From the NCBI RefSeq assembly GCF_019448255.1, contig NZ_CP080410.1:2666001-2730000 (forward strand): DNA of 64,000 bases, given 5' to 3'. Below, piece by piece: positions 27,109 to 37,151 of this stretch. How positions within the stretch are numbered: position 1 is the stretch's first letter; each line of letters starts with the position of its first letter. The translations under genes and the position numbers were made by a program. Origin of the DNA: Qipengyuania flava. GTDB lineage: Bacteria > Pseudomonadota > Alphaproteobacteria > Sphingomonadales > Sphingomonadaceae. The notes beneath the pieces were generated by a model that did no database searches, was not told the origin of the DNA, and worked only from the letters and a program-made list of their open reading frames with translations.

Positions 27109-27453
27109 TCAGAGCACCTTGTCGGGACGCTGGTCATGGCCGTGCCGGGCGCTCTTGCCCAGCACGCGTTCGAGCCGCTGGGCGAGTGTGCTGGCCGCCT
27201 TGCGCGCGGCATCGTCGACCTTCGACGCGTGTTCGGTCACCCCGATCGGCTTGCCGCCGCGCGGGCGCGCTTCGATCATGCAGGCCTTGTCATCGCCCCC
27301 GCCCTTGCGCCCGTTCTCGTCGCGCACATGCACTTCGATGCGGGTTAGCCGGTCCTCGAAACGGGCGAGCTTGCTGTGCAGCATAGCCTCGATCCGCTCG
27401 GCCACGTTTTCCGTGCCCATGACACTGCTGTCGGAGTTGAACTGGACCTGCAT
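27109..27453 (-). CDS. HPF/RaiA ribosome-associated (hibernation-like) protein
   Basis: 114 aa. It fits the short hibernation-promoting-factor fold: MQVQFNSDSSVMGTEN, KLARFEDRLTRIEVHVRDENG and CMIEARPRGGKPIGVTEHASKVDDAARKAASTLAQRLERVLG. Such proteins bind ribosomes to stabilise inactive 70S/100S particles. It lacks the long C-terminal dimerisation domain of long HPF. A purine-rich AAGAAGGAGAAG precedes the ATG. Confidence 0.85.
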   Translation of the reverse strand: MQVQFNSDSSVMGTENVAERIEAMLHSKLARFEDRLTRIEVHVRDENGRKGGGDDKACMIEARPRGGKPIGVTEHASKVDDAARKAASTLAQRLERVLGKSARHGHDQRPDKVL

Positions 27454-27558
27454 TGGGGCTTCTCCTTCTTATTGCTCTCTCTAATCCCGACATGGGAATT
27501 CCTGGACGGATTTCGAGCGAAATCGATCATATACTGGTCGAAAATCGGACGGAACCGG

Positions 27559-28803
27559 ATGGGCCGTGCGCCGGTTGAGGACGACATGCTGTTCGAACCG
27601 TCCCGATCTGCCGGCCTTGACCAATTGTCAGCGTTCCTGCCGCGCGCCGGGCGGCGCTACGCCGATGAGCGCAACCACGATAACGGGACCGGGCGGGAGA
27701 ATGTCTCGCAGCTCTCGCCCTGGCTCCACGCCGGCCTTCTTTCGGAAACCGAGGTTCTCGAAGCGGTGCTGCAAGAGCATTCGGCAAGCGCGGCGGACAA
27801 GTTCATCAGCGAGGTGTTCTGGCGGGTCTATTTCAAGGGCTATCTCGAGCAGCGTCCCACGATCTGGCCCGCCTATGTCGAGGGACGCGACGCGGCGCTT
27901 GCACGGCTCGACGCGAACGCGGGACTGCGCAAGGCCTATGAAGAAGCCACCCAAGGGCGCACCGGCATCGCGGCCTTCGACCACTGGGCGCGCGAGTTGA
28001 TCGAGACCGGCTACCTCCACAACCACGCCCGCATGTGGTTTGCGAGCATCTGGATCTTCACGCTGAAGCTCGACTGGCACCTTGGCGCCGACCACTTCCT
28101 GCGCCACCTCGTCGATGGCGATGCGGCGTCCAACACACTGAGCTGGCGCTGGGTTGCCGGGCTCCACACCAGGGGCAAGCACTATGTCGCCCGCGCCGGG
28201 AACATCGCCCGCTACACCGCGCAGCACCCGGTGGGACCGCTTGCCGCCGAAGGGCTGGCGGAGGAACCCGAACCGCTGAGCGAAGCGGTCGAACATTCGC
28301 GCGCCCTGCCCCAATTGCCTGCTCCGCTCGGCGCGGCGGACCTGGCCGAGCCCTTCGCGCTGCTGCTGCATGACGAGGCGGCGAGCCATGTCCCGCTCGC
28401 CCTTCCCGCAGCGCCCGCGCTGGTCACCGGCGCGGCGCGGCCCGAGGCGCGCTCACCGCTGCCCGTTGGCGATCACGCGGCGCGCTTTGCCCATGAGGCG
28501 GTGGCGGGTAGTATCGAGGAAGCTGGTGCGGCCTTCGGCTGCCCTACCGCATCTTGGGCGGCGGGCGAGCCGCTGGCCCCAATCCTCGCTGAGCACGGCA
28601 TTACGCACCTCGTCTGCCCTTACCTGCCGCAAGGGTGGACGCGGGATGCGCTGGCGCCGGAGCTGGGACGGGACGGCCTTACCGTCCACACCCACCTCGC
28701 CGAGCTGCAGCGGGCGACCTGGCCGCACGCCAAGGCCGGGTTCTTCGGGGTCAAGAAGCGCATGGCCGAGGCGATGCGCGCTGCGGGGATCGCGGGGGCC
28801 TAG
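27559..28803 (+). CDS. Photolyase/cryptochrome FAD-binding domain protein with reversed domain order
   Basis: 414 aa. Residues 1-235 are the photolyase FAD-binding helical domain: [56 protein letters not shown] and [17 protein letters not shown]. The N-terminal alpha/beta antenna domain usual in photolyases is missing. Residues about 265-414 instead look like a Rossmann-type alpha/beta domain placed at the C-terminus, ending [11 protein letters not shown], reminiscent of the YKVFTPFWKR end of the normal antenna domain. It may be a light-driven DNA repair enzyme or a cryptochrome-like sensor. The ATG at 27559 is preceded by GGACGGAA; the frame is open further upstream. Confidence 0.8.
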   Translation: MGRAPVEDDMLFEPSRSAGLDQLSAFLPRAGRRYADERNHDNGTGRENVSQLSPWLHAGLLSETEVLEAVLQEHSASAADKFISEVFWRVYFKGYLEQRPTIWPAYVEGRDAALARLDANAGLRKAYEEATQGRTGIAAFDHWARELIETGYLHNHARMWFASIWIFTLKLDWHLGADHFLRHLVDGDAASNTLSWRWVAGLHTRGKHYVARAGNIARYTAQHPVGPLAAEGLAEEPEPLSEAVEHSRALPQLPAPLGAADLAEPFALLLHDEAASHVPLALPAAPALVTGAARPEARSPLPVGDHAARFAHEAVAGSIEEAGAAFGCPTASWAAGEPLAPILAEHGITHLVCPYLPQGWTRDALAPELGRDGLTVHTHLAELQRATWPHAKAGFFGVKKRMAEAMRAAGIAGA

Positions 28804-29039
28804 CCCTCGACGCGCACGCCTTCCTTGGCCCACTCGGCGTCAAGGTCGACGCCCTGCTGCTCCCACTCGGCGCGGGTCATGCACATCGTGCGCTCGACGC
28901 GGCTGCCGGTGAGCGGCTCCACCTTCATGCAATAGCGCGTGTCGGGGCCGCCGGCGGGTGCGGTGGCAAGCGCGGGGGTGGCCGCAAGCATCGGCGCGGC
29001 CAGCAGGCCTGCGGCGAGGAGGGGCTTCACAAAGGTCAT
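28800..29039 (-). CDS. Small exported protein of unknown function
   Basis: 79 aa. A signal peptide ([25 protein letters not shown]) precedes a 50-residue mature part with three Cys, including [11 protein letters not shown] and [17 protein letters not shown]. The Cys-Met-Thr-Arg-x-Glu-Trp pattern recurs in small periplasmic proteins of sphingomonads; no function is known. It is convergent with the photolyase-like gene, their stops overlapping. The longer open frame upstream is rejected because the signal peptide starts here. Confidence 0.72.
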   Translation of the reverse strand: MTFVKPLLAAGLLAAPMLAATPALATAPAGGPDTRYCMKVEPLTGSRVERTMCMTRAEWEQQGVDLDAEWAKEGVRVEG

Positions 29040-29330
29040 GGCAGGGGTCCTCTCAGCTGTTGCGAGGCGCAGCATACCACGAAGCCCCCGCCCGCGCGAA
29101 GGGCCCGCCACGCGGTTCGTCGATCCCGTTGGACCGCTCGGCGGCTTCTCCCACAGGATGGAACACATGGAACACCCTCCTGCGGAATAAAACCGCGGCG
29201 GGCGCACGCGGTGCGGGAGGCCGGTGGGAGGGCAAGGAAAAGGCGCGAGAGGCATCGCTCCCATAGGCGCAGGTTTCGCGCGAGTAGGAAAGCTTACGCG
29301 CGCCCGCCGATTGCGCTAGGCGAGCGGGCC
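29040..29330. other. Intergenic region with a 9-bp tandem direct repeat
   Basis: About 290 bases between the small exported gene and yaiI. It contains TGGAACACA directly followed by TGGAACACC (29159-29176). The GAAC repeats are spaced 5 bases apart, unlike the GTTC-N7-GTTC box of alphaproteobacterial LexA. No gene is supported here; the region presumably holds the promoters of both divergent neighbours. Confidence 0.5.
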
Positions 29331-29929
29331 ATGGCCGATCCCGTCACCATCCTCGTCGACGCCGATGCCTGCCCGGTGAAGGAGGAGATCTACCGCGTGG
29401 CCGAGCGCCACAAGGCCCATGTCCGCGTGGTCAGCAACAGCCCTTTTCGCGTACCGGTGAGCGCGCGGGTGAAGCGCGTGGTGGTAGGAGGAGGTCACGG
29501 GTCGCACAGCGACCCGCAAGGGCGACCGCCCGCCGGCCGGTTAGGCCGGAGTCGGAGCCGCAGGCGGAGACGGCACGCAGTGCCAACCCAAGCTGGGCGG
29601 ATGCCCAGCGCCCGGCGCCTGAGGGACCAAAATACGACGCGGCGGACGACTGGATTGCGGAGAACGCGGGTCCGCGCACCGTGGTGATCACCGCCGACAT
29701 CCTGCTGGCCGAACGCTGCCTGAAGGCGGGCGCGGCGGTCCTCGCGCACAACGGCAAGCCCTTCGACGCCGCCAGCATCGGCAGCGCCATCGCCACCCGC
29801 GCGATCATGGAAGACCTGCGCGCCGGGATGGACGGAGTGGGCGGCGGCCCGCCGTCGTTCACCAAGGCGGACAGGTCGCGGTTCTTGCAGGCGTTGGATC
29901 GGGTGCTGGTGAGGATGGGGCGGGGGTGA
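29331..29929 (+). pseudogene. yaiI: YaiI/YqxD (DUF188) family protein, disrupted by an insertion
   Basis: Begins as an intact DUF188 protein: [21 protein letters not shown]...[10 protein letters not shown]...KRVVV, up to codon 52. The expected next strand, [14 protein letters not shown] with [19 protein letters not shown] and GGGPPSFTKADRSRFLQAL, is present but in a different frame, from about 29624 to the stop at 29929. Between them lies about 137 extra bases, a 3n+2 length that shifts the frame. DUF188 proteins have a PIN-like fold of unclear function. The two halves are otherwise undegraded, suggesting a recent insertion. Confidence 0.85.
29487..29623. repeat. Hairpin-rich 137-bp inserted element inside yaiI
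   Basis: Five perfect stem-loops occur in a row: CGGGTCGC-ACA-GCGACCCG (29498-29516), GGGC-GACC-GCCC (29520-29531), CCGGCC-GGTTA-GGCCGG (29533-29549), GGCAC-GCA-GTGCC (29572-29584) and GCTGGGC-GGAT-GCCCAGC (29592-29609), plus GGCGCC at 29614-29619. GGA occurs at both borders (29487-29489 and 29624-29626), which could be a short target duplication. No transposase is encoded. Boundaries are inferred from where the DUF188 reading resumes. Confidence 0.7.
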
Positions 29930-29962
29930 GGAAGGTTATTGCAGCGGCGGAAGTGGGTTTGG

Positions 29963-31681
29963 CTATTTGCCGTATACCGTTGCGAGCATGCCTTCGGCCA
30001 TTCTGTTATATTGACTAGAATGAAAATCATCGAAATTAAACTCGGGAAGTTTGGCCAGATTCTTCCTGTAAAGTTCGAAGTCCCCCAAACCGTATGTGTC
30101 AACGACTTTGCGGAACAATATTATTAGGGCATTCACAGAGGTCACAGAGAGAATACCCTCCGACTTTGCAGTCTTGATTGCCCACTTCTCATTGCCCAAA
30201 ACCGCCTTCGCAGCGCCAAGAAACTGGCGTAGCTCGGTCGAACAGAAATCAACGTATTCCGTCACTGCGCCAACGTTTTTCTTCGCCTTCAACTTCGATT
30301 TGAGTTCCTCTTTTGCGTGTTGGAACAAGGACTCGTCGCCTTCAATTCGCACAAGCCGCGAGAGAGCAAAAGACACCATGGAAGAAGTTTTCAAAACTCC
30401 GGTCTCAAAATAGTTTTTCTGAAGAAGTCCCTCCAGCGCGCCGTCTCGGGCCAATCTGCCGACCACACGTTTGCCAATCGACTCGTCTGAGAACGGCTTG
30501 GTAATTACGAGGATCGCCTGCTTGAGATCCGATTTGGCCGAGTTCTGATTTGAGTTTATCTCAAGGAATATCTCCGCCTCGAACTTCTGCCTCTCTTCTT
30601 CGGACGCATCTTCAGGATAGATTATTCCGGTAGCCAACATATTCTGCCGGTCGCGGAATACCGCAATGTCGGGGTCATCGCTTACTCCTTCGAAATACGA
30701 GAAGATCCGATGTTGCCCGTCTATTATCCCAATAGAGTTTGGTCGATTGCGTAGCTTAATTACAACCGGAGTCGTTTTCTCAATGTCCGAGGGATCGACA
30801 TCTTTCCCCTTTTGGTCATCGATCCTAGTGTCGGCAGGTAGGGTTACTACAACGTTGTTGACGAACACCCTTCGCCGATCCTTCAAATACGCTCGGATAG
30901 AACGGATTTTTTTCTTATCGATCATTCGCTGGTAAAGACCCTCAGAGTCCCGCCAGCCATCCCGCCTCAATACATACGCCCGTTTGAGCAATGCAGCTGG
31001 GGTTACGTAAAAGGAGACAAGCTTGTAGCCGTCCGGATACTCAGAATGAGCTTCCGGCAACAATGACCCGGGATAGGGTTCTTCACCCTCTATCTCGCTA
31101 ATAATTCCATTCTTGCCTACTTCAGCGAGGTCAAGTTTGAGGAAGTGGAAGAGTTCATGCCTTGACGACCTCTCCACTGTGTCCGCCAAACTTCGAAAGT
31201 ATTGCATCACGCCCCGCCATGCAGTGGCAACTTCCGGGGCCAAACTGGCATGAGCGGGCTTAACTTCGTGTTCCGAAAAGTAGACGATTCTCAACCGGAG
31301 CTGAGATGAATGGTACTTCGCAGAAATCTTTGGCTTTATCGCGGCGAAACGTTCGAACAGAAACCTCAAAAATGCATTCGGGTCGTCGAGTATCTTCTTG
31401 TAGATATGAGCTTTATTTTTGAAATGTTCTCCAGTGCCGGATTCATTGCTCAAGGTGTATTCAGCCAAGACAATTAAATTTTCCGATACAAATAGATCGT
31501 CAAAATCGCTGGTACTATCTTGATACTCGAACTCTTTGTCGGCAACCTCCGGCACTCTTTCGAAGCCTGACTTCGAGAAGATCGCCCGAGCTTGGCGCTT
31601 GAACGCCCTTTCCCTCGCCCGCTTCTTCCTCTCCTCTGCGGACAGCTTCTTTTTTGCTTTTTTCTTGCCCCCCGCCGGCAT
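29963..31681 (-). CDS. DGQHR-domain protein (DndB-related), partner of a DNA methyltransferase
   Basis: 572 aa. The signature DGQHR at 321-325 sits in GIIDGQHRIFSYFEG, followed by FLEINSNQ at 372-379, as in DndB and other DGQHR proteins (TIGR03187). The N-terminus is a Lys/Arg-rich tail (1-35), then a segment resembling a degenerate PD-(D/E)xK fold: Asp61-Asp62, Glu74 in VLAEYT with Thr where Lys is expected, and Lys88/Lys90. DndB represses or tunes the phosphorothioation cluster; related proteins occur in defence islands, function mostly unknown. Base composition is visibly AT-richer than neighbours. Its ATG abuts the methyltransferase stop (TAAATG). Confidence 0.82.
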   Translation of the reverse strand: MPAGGKKKAKKKLSAEERKKRARERAFKRQARAIFSKSGFERVPEVADKEFEYQDSTSDFDDLFVSENLIVLAEYTLSNESGTGEHFKNKAHIYKKILDDPNAFLRFLFERFAAIKPKISAKYHSSQLRLRIVYFSEHEVKPAHASLAPEVATAWRGVMQYFRSLADTVERSSRHELFHFLKLDLAEVGKNGIISEIEGEEPYPGSLLPEAHSEYPDGYKLVSFYVTPAALLKRAYVLRRDGWRDSEGLYQRMIDKKKIRSIRAYLKDRRRVFVNNVVVTLPADTRIDDQKGKDVDPSDIEKTTPVVIKLRNRPNSIGIIDGQHRIFSYFEGVSDDPDIAVFRDRQNMLATGIIYPEDASEEERQKFEAEIFLEINSNQNSAKSDLKQAILVITKPFSDESIGKRVVGRLARDGALEGLLQKNYFETGVLKTSSMVSFALSRLVRIEGDESLFQHAKEELKSKLKAKKNVGAVTEYVDFCSTELRQFLGAAKAVLGNEKWAIKTAKSEGILSVTSVNALIILFRKVVDTYGLGDFELYRKNLAKLPEFNFDDFHSSQYNRMAEGMLATVYGK

Positions 31682-32647
31682 TTAATTGCCCCCCTCATTA
31701 TGCCATTCCTCTGGCACCGTAGAGACCTTTTCTCCTTGGACGGGCCGCCTTACCGATTTTCCAGAGGGCCTAACCTTAAGATCCCCTTTTTGCGCCATAG
31801 CTATTCTCTCGATCGCGCGATCACGATATGATTGCTCAAGCTCGAACCCTATTCCAATGCGGTCACGGGCAGCGGCGCAAGCAAGCGTTGTCCCCACTCC
31901 AGCAAACGGATCACAGACGACATCACCCTTATTCGTAAGTGCCATGATACACCTATCGGCAATCTCGTTCGGAAATTGGCAGGGGTGGTCGGTTTTCTCA
32001 GGGTGATTGGCTTTAACGTTAGGGATGTCCCAAACTGCTTTCTCACCGAACGCCGCTTTCGCGTCAAACTCCCAAAAGTCGGATGGGTTTTTGCCTTTCG
32101 GATTCCCACTAGGGACGTAACCGCCCTCGCTCTTCTTTCGCTTCCCTGGATAAATCTGAGGGACCCTAACTGGGTCCAAATTAAAAGTATATGAGTCGCC
32201 CTTAGTAAACCAAAGTATTGTCTCATAGCGACCCGAGAAACGACGTTTGGCGTGAAGCCCGAAGTTAAAGCGCCAAATAATTCGATTACGTAACTTGAAC
32301 CCATTCCGAATAAAAAGCTCAAAGAAGAGATAATCGAGGGGGAAAACTGAGCCGTTTTTGACGTAATTGCCAACTTGCCAGCACACGCTGCCGCTTTCCG
32401 AGATTTTTCCAGCAAGCCCTTCAATAAGGCCGCTCATCACTTCCCGATAATCGTCGAGCGTTCCGAACATCCCCTTTTCATAGCTTTTCCCGATATTGTA
32501 AGGCGGCGAGCAAAGTACCAAGCCAAGGCTTGCGTCGGGGATGCGCTTTATGAGCTTGAACGCATCGCCCTGAAAGACTTCACTTTTTTCGAGGCATAGC
32601 GGGGGCTGCAAGGAGCTAATCAGGTTCATTCTGCCAGCATTTAACAA
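31682..32647 (-). CDS. Beta-class DNA methyltransferase (site-specific)
   Basis: 321 aa. The motif order IV then I is typical of beta-class adenine-N6 or cytosine-N4 methyltransferases: SPPYN at 47-51 and the AdoMet-binding DPFAGVGTT at 246-254, with HPCQFP at 221-226. SPPY (rather than DPPY) often marks N4-cytosine enzymes, but the base cannot be fixed from sequence. Start at 32647 is favoured by GGGGA nine bases upstream. It lies 26 bp after thiC on the same strand and directly precedes the DGQHR gene. AT-rich composition suggests horizontal transfer. Confidence 0.9.
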   Translation of the reverse strand: MLNAGRMNLISSLQPPLCLEKSEVFQGDAFKLIKRIPDASLGLVLCSPPYNIGKSYEKGMFGTLDDYREVMSGLIEGLAGKISESGSVCWQVGNYVKNGSVFPLDYLFFELFIRNGFKLRNRIIWRFNFGLHAKRRFSGRYETILWFTKGDSYTFNLDPVRVPQIYPGKRKKSEGGYVPSGNPKGKNPSDFWEFDAKAAFGEKAVWDIPNVKANHPEKTDHPCQFPNEIADRCIMALTNKGDVVCDPFAGVGTTLACAAARDRIGIGFELEQSYRDRAIERIAMAQKGDLKVRPSGKSVRRPVQGEKVSTVPEEWHNEGGN

Positions 32648-32673
32648 TTTCCCCGCGGAAGCAATATCTTCGA

Positions 32674-34712
<2,039 letters not shown>

Positions 34713-34748
34713 CGATGTAGGCCTTCGGCGCGGGCGCGTCCAGACCGA

Positions 34749-35360
34749 TCAGTCGGCAGCGGCGCTATCGGCCGGCAGCTTGAGCAGGCACACCGCCAGC
34801 AGCACGGTGGCGAGCACGCCCGAACCGCCCGCGAGCGGGATCTCGCCGAGGAAGTCGCGGCCCATGCCCATCGACAGCGCGTTGGCGACGAAGGCGACGG
34901 CGCCGACCAGCGCGGTCAGTCCGCCCAGGGCCTTTGCGCCCGCGCCCTTCAGCGCCAAGCCGAAAACCACCGCAGCCAGCGCCAGCAGCACCTTGGCCGC
35001 GTTGTAGACCATGAAGGAATAGGCGACGATGCCCATGGCGACGGGCTCCAGCCCCTCGACATTGCCGGCCGCTTCGAAAAACGGGCCGAACAGGGTGAGG
35101 CCGACGCCGACCTGGACCACGTTGAGAACGGCCGCAAATCCGATTGCCGCCCAGCCAAGATGCGCCTGCTTTGTCTGAAGCATGGCCGAGCCGGCGAAGG
35201 CGGCTAGCACGGTGAACAGGAAGCCTTCGAGCCCCCACAGGAACTGGCGCGGCACCTCGGCCTCGGACAGATAGAGCGTCGTGTAAACCACTTGCGTTGC
35301 GGCCGAAACGAGGAGGAGAGCCGCGACAATGCCCGCAGTCCGCTTGAGTGTGAATTCCAT
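34749..35360 (-). CDS. Multi-pass membrane protein of unknown function
   Basis: 203 aa with about six hydrophobic segments, beginning GIVAALLLVSAATQVVYTTLYL, then LWGLEGFLFTVLAAFAGSAML, LGWAAIGFAAVLNVVQVGVGL and so on to a short acidic tail. The ATG at 35360 follows AAAGGGG at good spacing; the earlier in-frame Met gives a cytosolic leader with no signal. No known family. Located upstream of the thiC leader on the same strand. Confidence 0.72.
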   Translation of the reverse strand: MEFTLKRTAGIVAALLLVSAATQVVYTTLYLSEAEVPRQFLWGLEGFLFTVLAAFAGSAMLQTKQAHLGWAAIGFAAVLNVVQVGVGLTLFGPFFEAAGNVEGLEPVAMGIVAYSFMVYNAAKVLLALAAVVFGLALKGAGAKALGGLTALVGAVAFVANALSMGMGRDFLGEIPLAGGSGVLATVLLAVCLLKLPADSAAAD

Positions 35361-35603
35361 GGTGAATAGCCCCTTTGATACGTGTCTTGCCCGCAGGTTC
35401 GCGCGTGCTTCGCGCAAGGTTACACATCCCGCCCCATCGGGATTCCCCGCAGACACCCGGCATGCGGATAGCACACATTAACGCCTACCGTTGGGATACC
35501 GAGACCCGGCTGTGGCAGCTTGGCTCCAGGACGGAGGCTGAGGACTCAACTTCTTCCGCGTTTCTGGTAGGATAGGCTTCGAAGGAACACGGAAAGGGAC
35601 AGC

Positions 35604-36524
35604 ATGGCGCGCGCAGGACTCATAACGGCAACGCTGCTCGCCCTTGCCGGCGGCACCTCCGTTTCAGCGCAAGACAGCCCCATCGTCGTCGAAGGCGAAC
35701 GCGAAAGCGACGCCTCGGCGCGCGAGGCTGCGCGCGCGGTGGTCCGCAACAGCGGCGCCATTCGCGGCGACCGTCCGATTGCCCGCTGGCGCGAACGGCT
35801 GTGCGTGGACGTGATCGGGATCGAGGAACCGGCGCGCGCCATGGTCGAACAGCGCATCCTCGACTTTGCCGAAGCGCTTGATCTCGATGCCCGAGGCAAA
35901 CCCGGCTGCCGCACCAATGTGAGCGTCGCCTTCACCTTCGATGCCGCGCAGCTCGTCGAAACCGCCCGCACGCGCAAGCCCCGAACCTTCCGCGAGGTGC
36001 CGTCCTATCACGAGGCAGCTCTGTTCGGCAGCGAAGCCCCGGTGCGCGCCTGGTACCGCACCGGCTGGCGCGACCGGATGGGCCGCGCGGCGGCAGGCCA
36101 GCAACTGGCGAGCGTATCGATGGATGAACCGAGCTGGAGCGGGATGCTGCCCAACAAGGACGATGCGCCGATCACCAGCGGCAGCTCGAAAAGCCGGGTG
36201 CAGACCGACGGGACCCGCGTGATCGAATCCGCCATGATCGTGATCGACCGCGACCTTGCAGCGGGATACCGGGTGGACGACGTGGCCGACCTCGTCGCGC
36301 TGCACGCACTGGCCGAACTCTATCCGCGCGACACGGCAAGCGATCCCAACAGCGTGCTCGCCCTGTTCGAAACCCCCGCGGGTGAGCCGCGCGGCGGCCT
36401 GTCCCAATGCGACTGGACGCTCCTCGAGCAGCTCTACGCCATGCCCGCTGCCCGCGCCGGCCGATTCCATCGCGGCGCGCTTGTCCGCGCCCTGGCACAG
36501 GCACCCGACTGCGCGGCCGGCTGA
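35604..36524 (+). CDS. Exported protein of unknown function
   Basis: 306 aa. Signal peptide MARAGLITATLLALAGGTSVSAQ, then a soluble domain with a conserved-looking core: WRERLCVDVIGIEEPARAMVEQRILDFA, PGCRTNVSVAFTFDAAQLV, and a C-terminal pair of Cys (SQCDWTLLEQLY, DCAAG). The layout fits uncharacterised periplasmic proteins of Sphingomonadales. GGAAAGGGACAGC precedes the ATG. Nothing catalytic is visible. Confidence 0.7.
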   Translation: MARAGLITATLLALAGGTSVSAQDSPIVVEGERESDASAREAARAVVRNSGAIRGDRPIARWRERLCVDVIGIEEPARAMVEQRILDFAEALDLDARGKPGCRTNVSVAFTFDAAQLVETARTRKPRTFREVPSYHEAALFGSEAPVRAWYRTGWRDRMGRAAAGQQLASVSMDEPSWSGMLPNKDDAPITSGSSKSRVQTDGTRVIESAMIVIDRDLAAGYRVDDVADLVALHALAELYPRDTASDPNSVLALFETPAGEPRGGLSQCDWTLLEQLYAMPAARAGRFHRGALVRALAQAPDCAAG

Positions 36525-36533
36525 GACGCTCGC

Positions 36534-36989
36534 CTACCCTTGCGCCGGAGTCACACGCGTGGTGAACTTGGTGTGGCTCCACACGACCGAGGTCGAGTAA
36601 CGCTTGAGCGCCGGGTTCGCCATCAGCACCCGCTCGCCCCATTGCTCGTAGGCCGCCGGCGAGACGGCGTGCACCATCAGGACGAAGTCGAACTCGCCGG
36701 AAACCGAATAGCATTGCGACACCGCCTCGTCGGCGATCATCTGGCGGCGGAACGCGTCGTAGATGCGCTGGCTCTCTTTCTCGAAAGAAACCAGCGTCAG
36801 GAAGGAAAGGCCGAGCTTGGCGGGATCGACGAGCGCCACCTCGCCCAGGATCACGCCGTCCTTGCGCAGCGCCTGCAACCGGCGCCGGACAGAGGAAGGC
36901 GAGAGATTGACCTCCTCACCTATGCTCTGATGGCTGCGGCTGGCATCCGCCTGCACGATGGCCAGTATGCGGCGATCGAACTCGTCCAT
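36534..36989 (-). CDS. Lrp/AsnC family transcriptional regulator
   Basis: 151 aa. N-terminal helix-turn-helix (FDRRILAIVQADASRSHQSIGEEVNLSPSSVRRR, abridged) and a C-terminal RAM ligand-binding domain with VSGEFDFVLMVHAVSPAAYEQW. Senses an amino acid or small effector and controls nearby genes. GGAG nine bases before the ATG at 36989 favours that start over in-frame Mets at 37004 and 37022. Diverges from the exported esterase gene, a likely target. Confidence 0.9.
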   Translation of the reverse strand: MDEFDRRILAIVQADASRSHQSIGEEVNLSPSSVRRRLQALRKDGVILGEVALVDPAKLGLSFLTLVSFEKESQRIYDAFRRQMIADEAVSQCYSVSGEFDFVLMVHAVSPAAYEQWGERVLMANPALKRYSTSVVWSHTKFTTRVTPAQG

Positions 36990-37151
36990 GGTCTGCAACT
37001 CCATCGCGGCGCAAATCGCCATCTAGGTGCATTTATGCGGTGTAATTAGCCGGATTGACAGCGAAATTCGCCGCAACACGGCGCAATCCGAATGCTAGGT
37101 GTGGCCCCAGAAGAACCCGCCTCCCACTTTTCCGAAAGCCCTTCGAGCATC

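Noticed and set aside
29159-29176. LexA (SOS) box
   Set aside because: GAAC repeats are spaced 5 bases, whereas the alphaproteobacterial box has 7; there is also no SOS gene directly downstream.
28635-29687. A 350-codon plus-strand frame covering yaiI and the region upstream
   Set aside because: The true DUF188 start is at 29331, and the continuation past codon 52 follows the inserted element, not a real protein.
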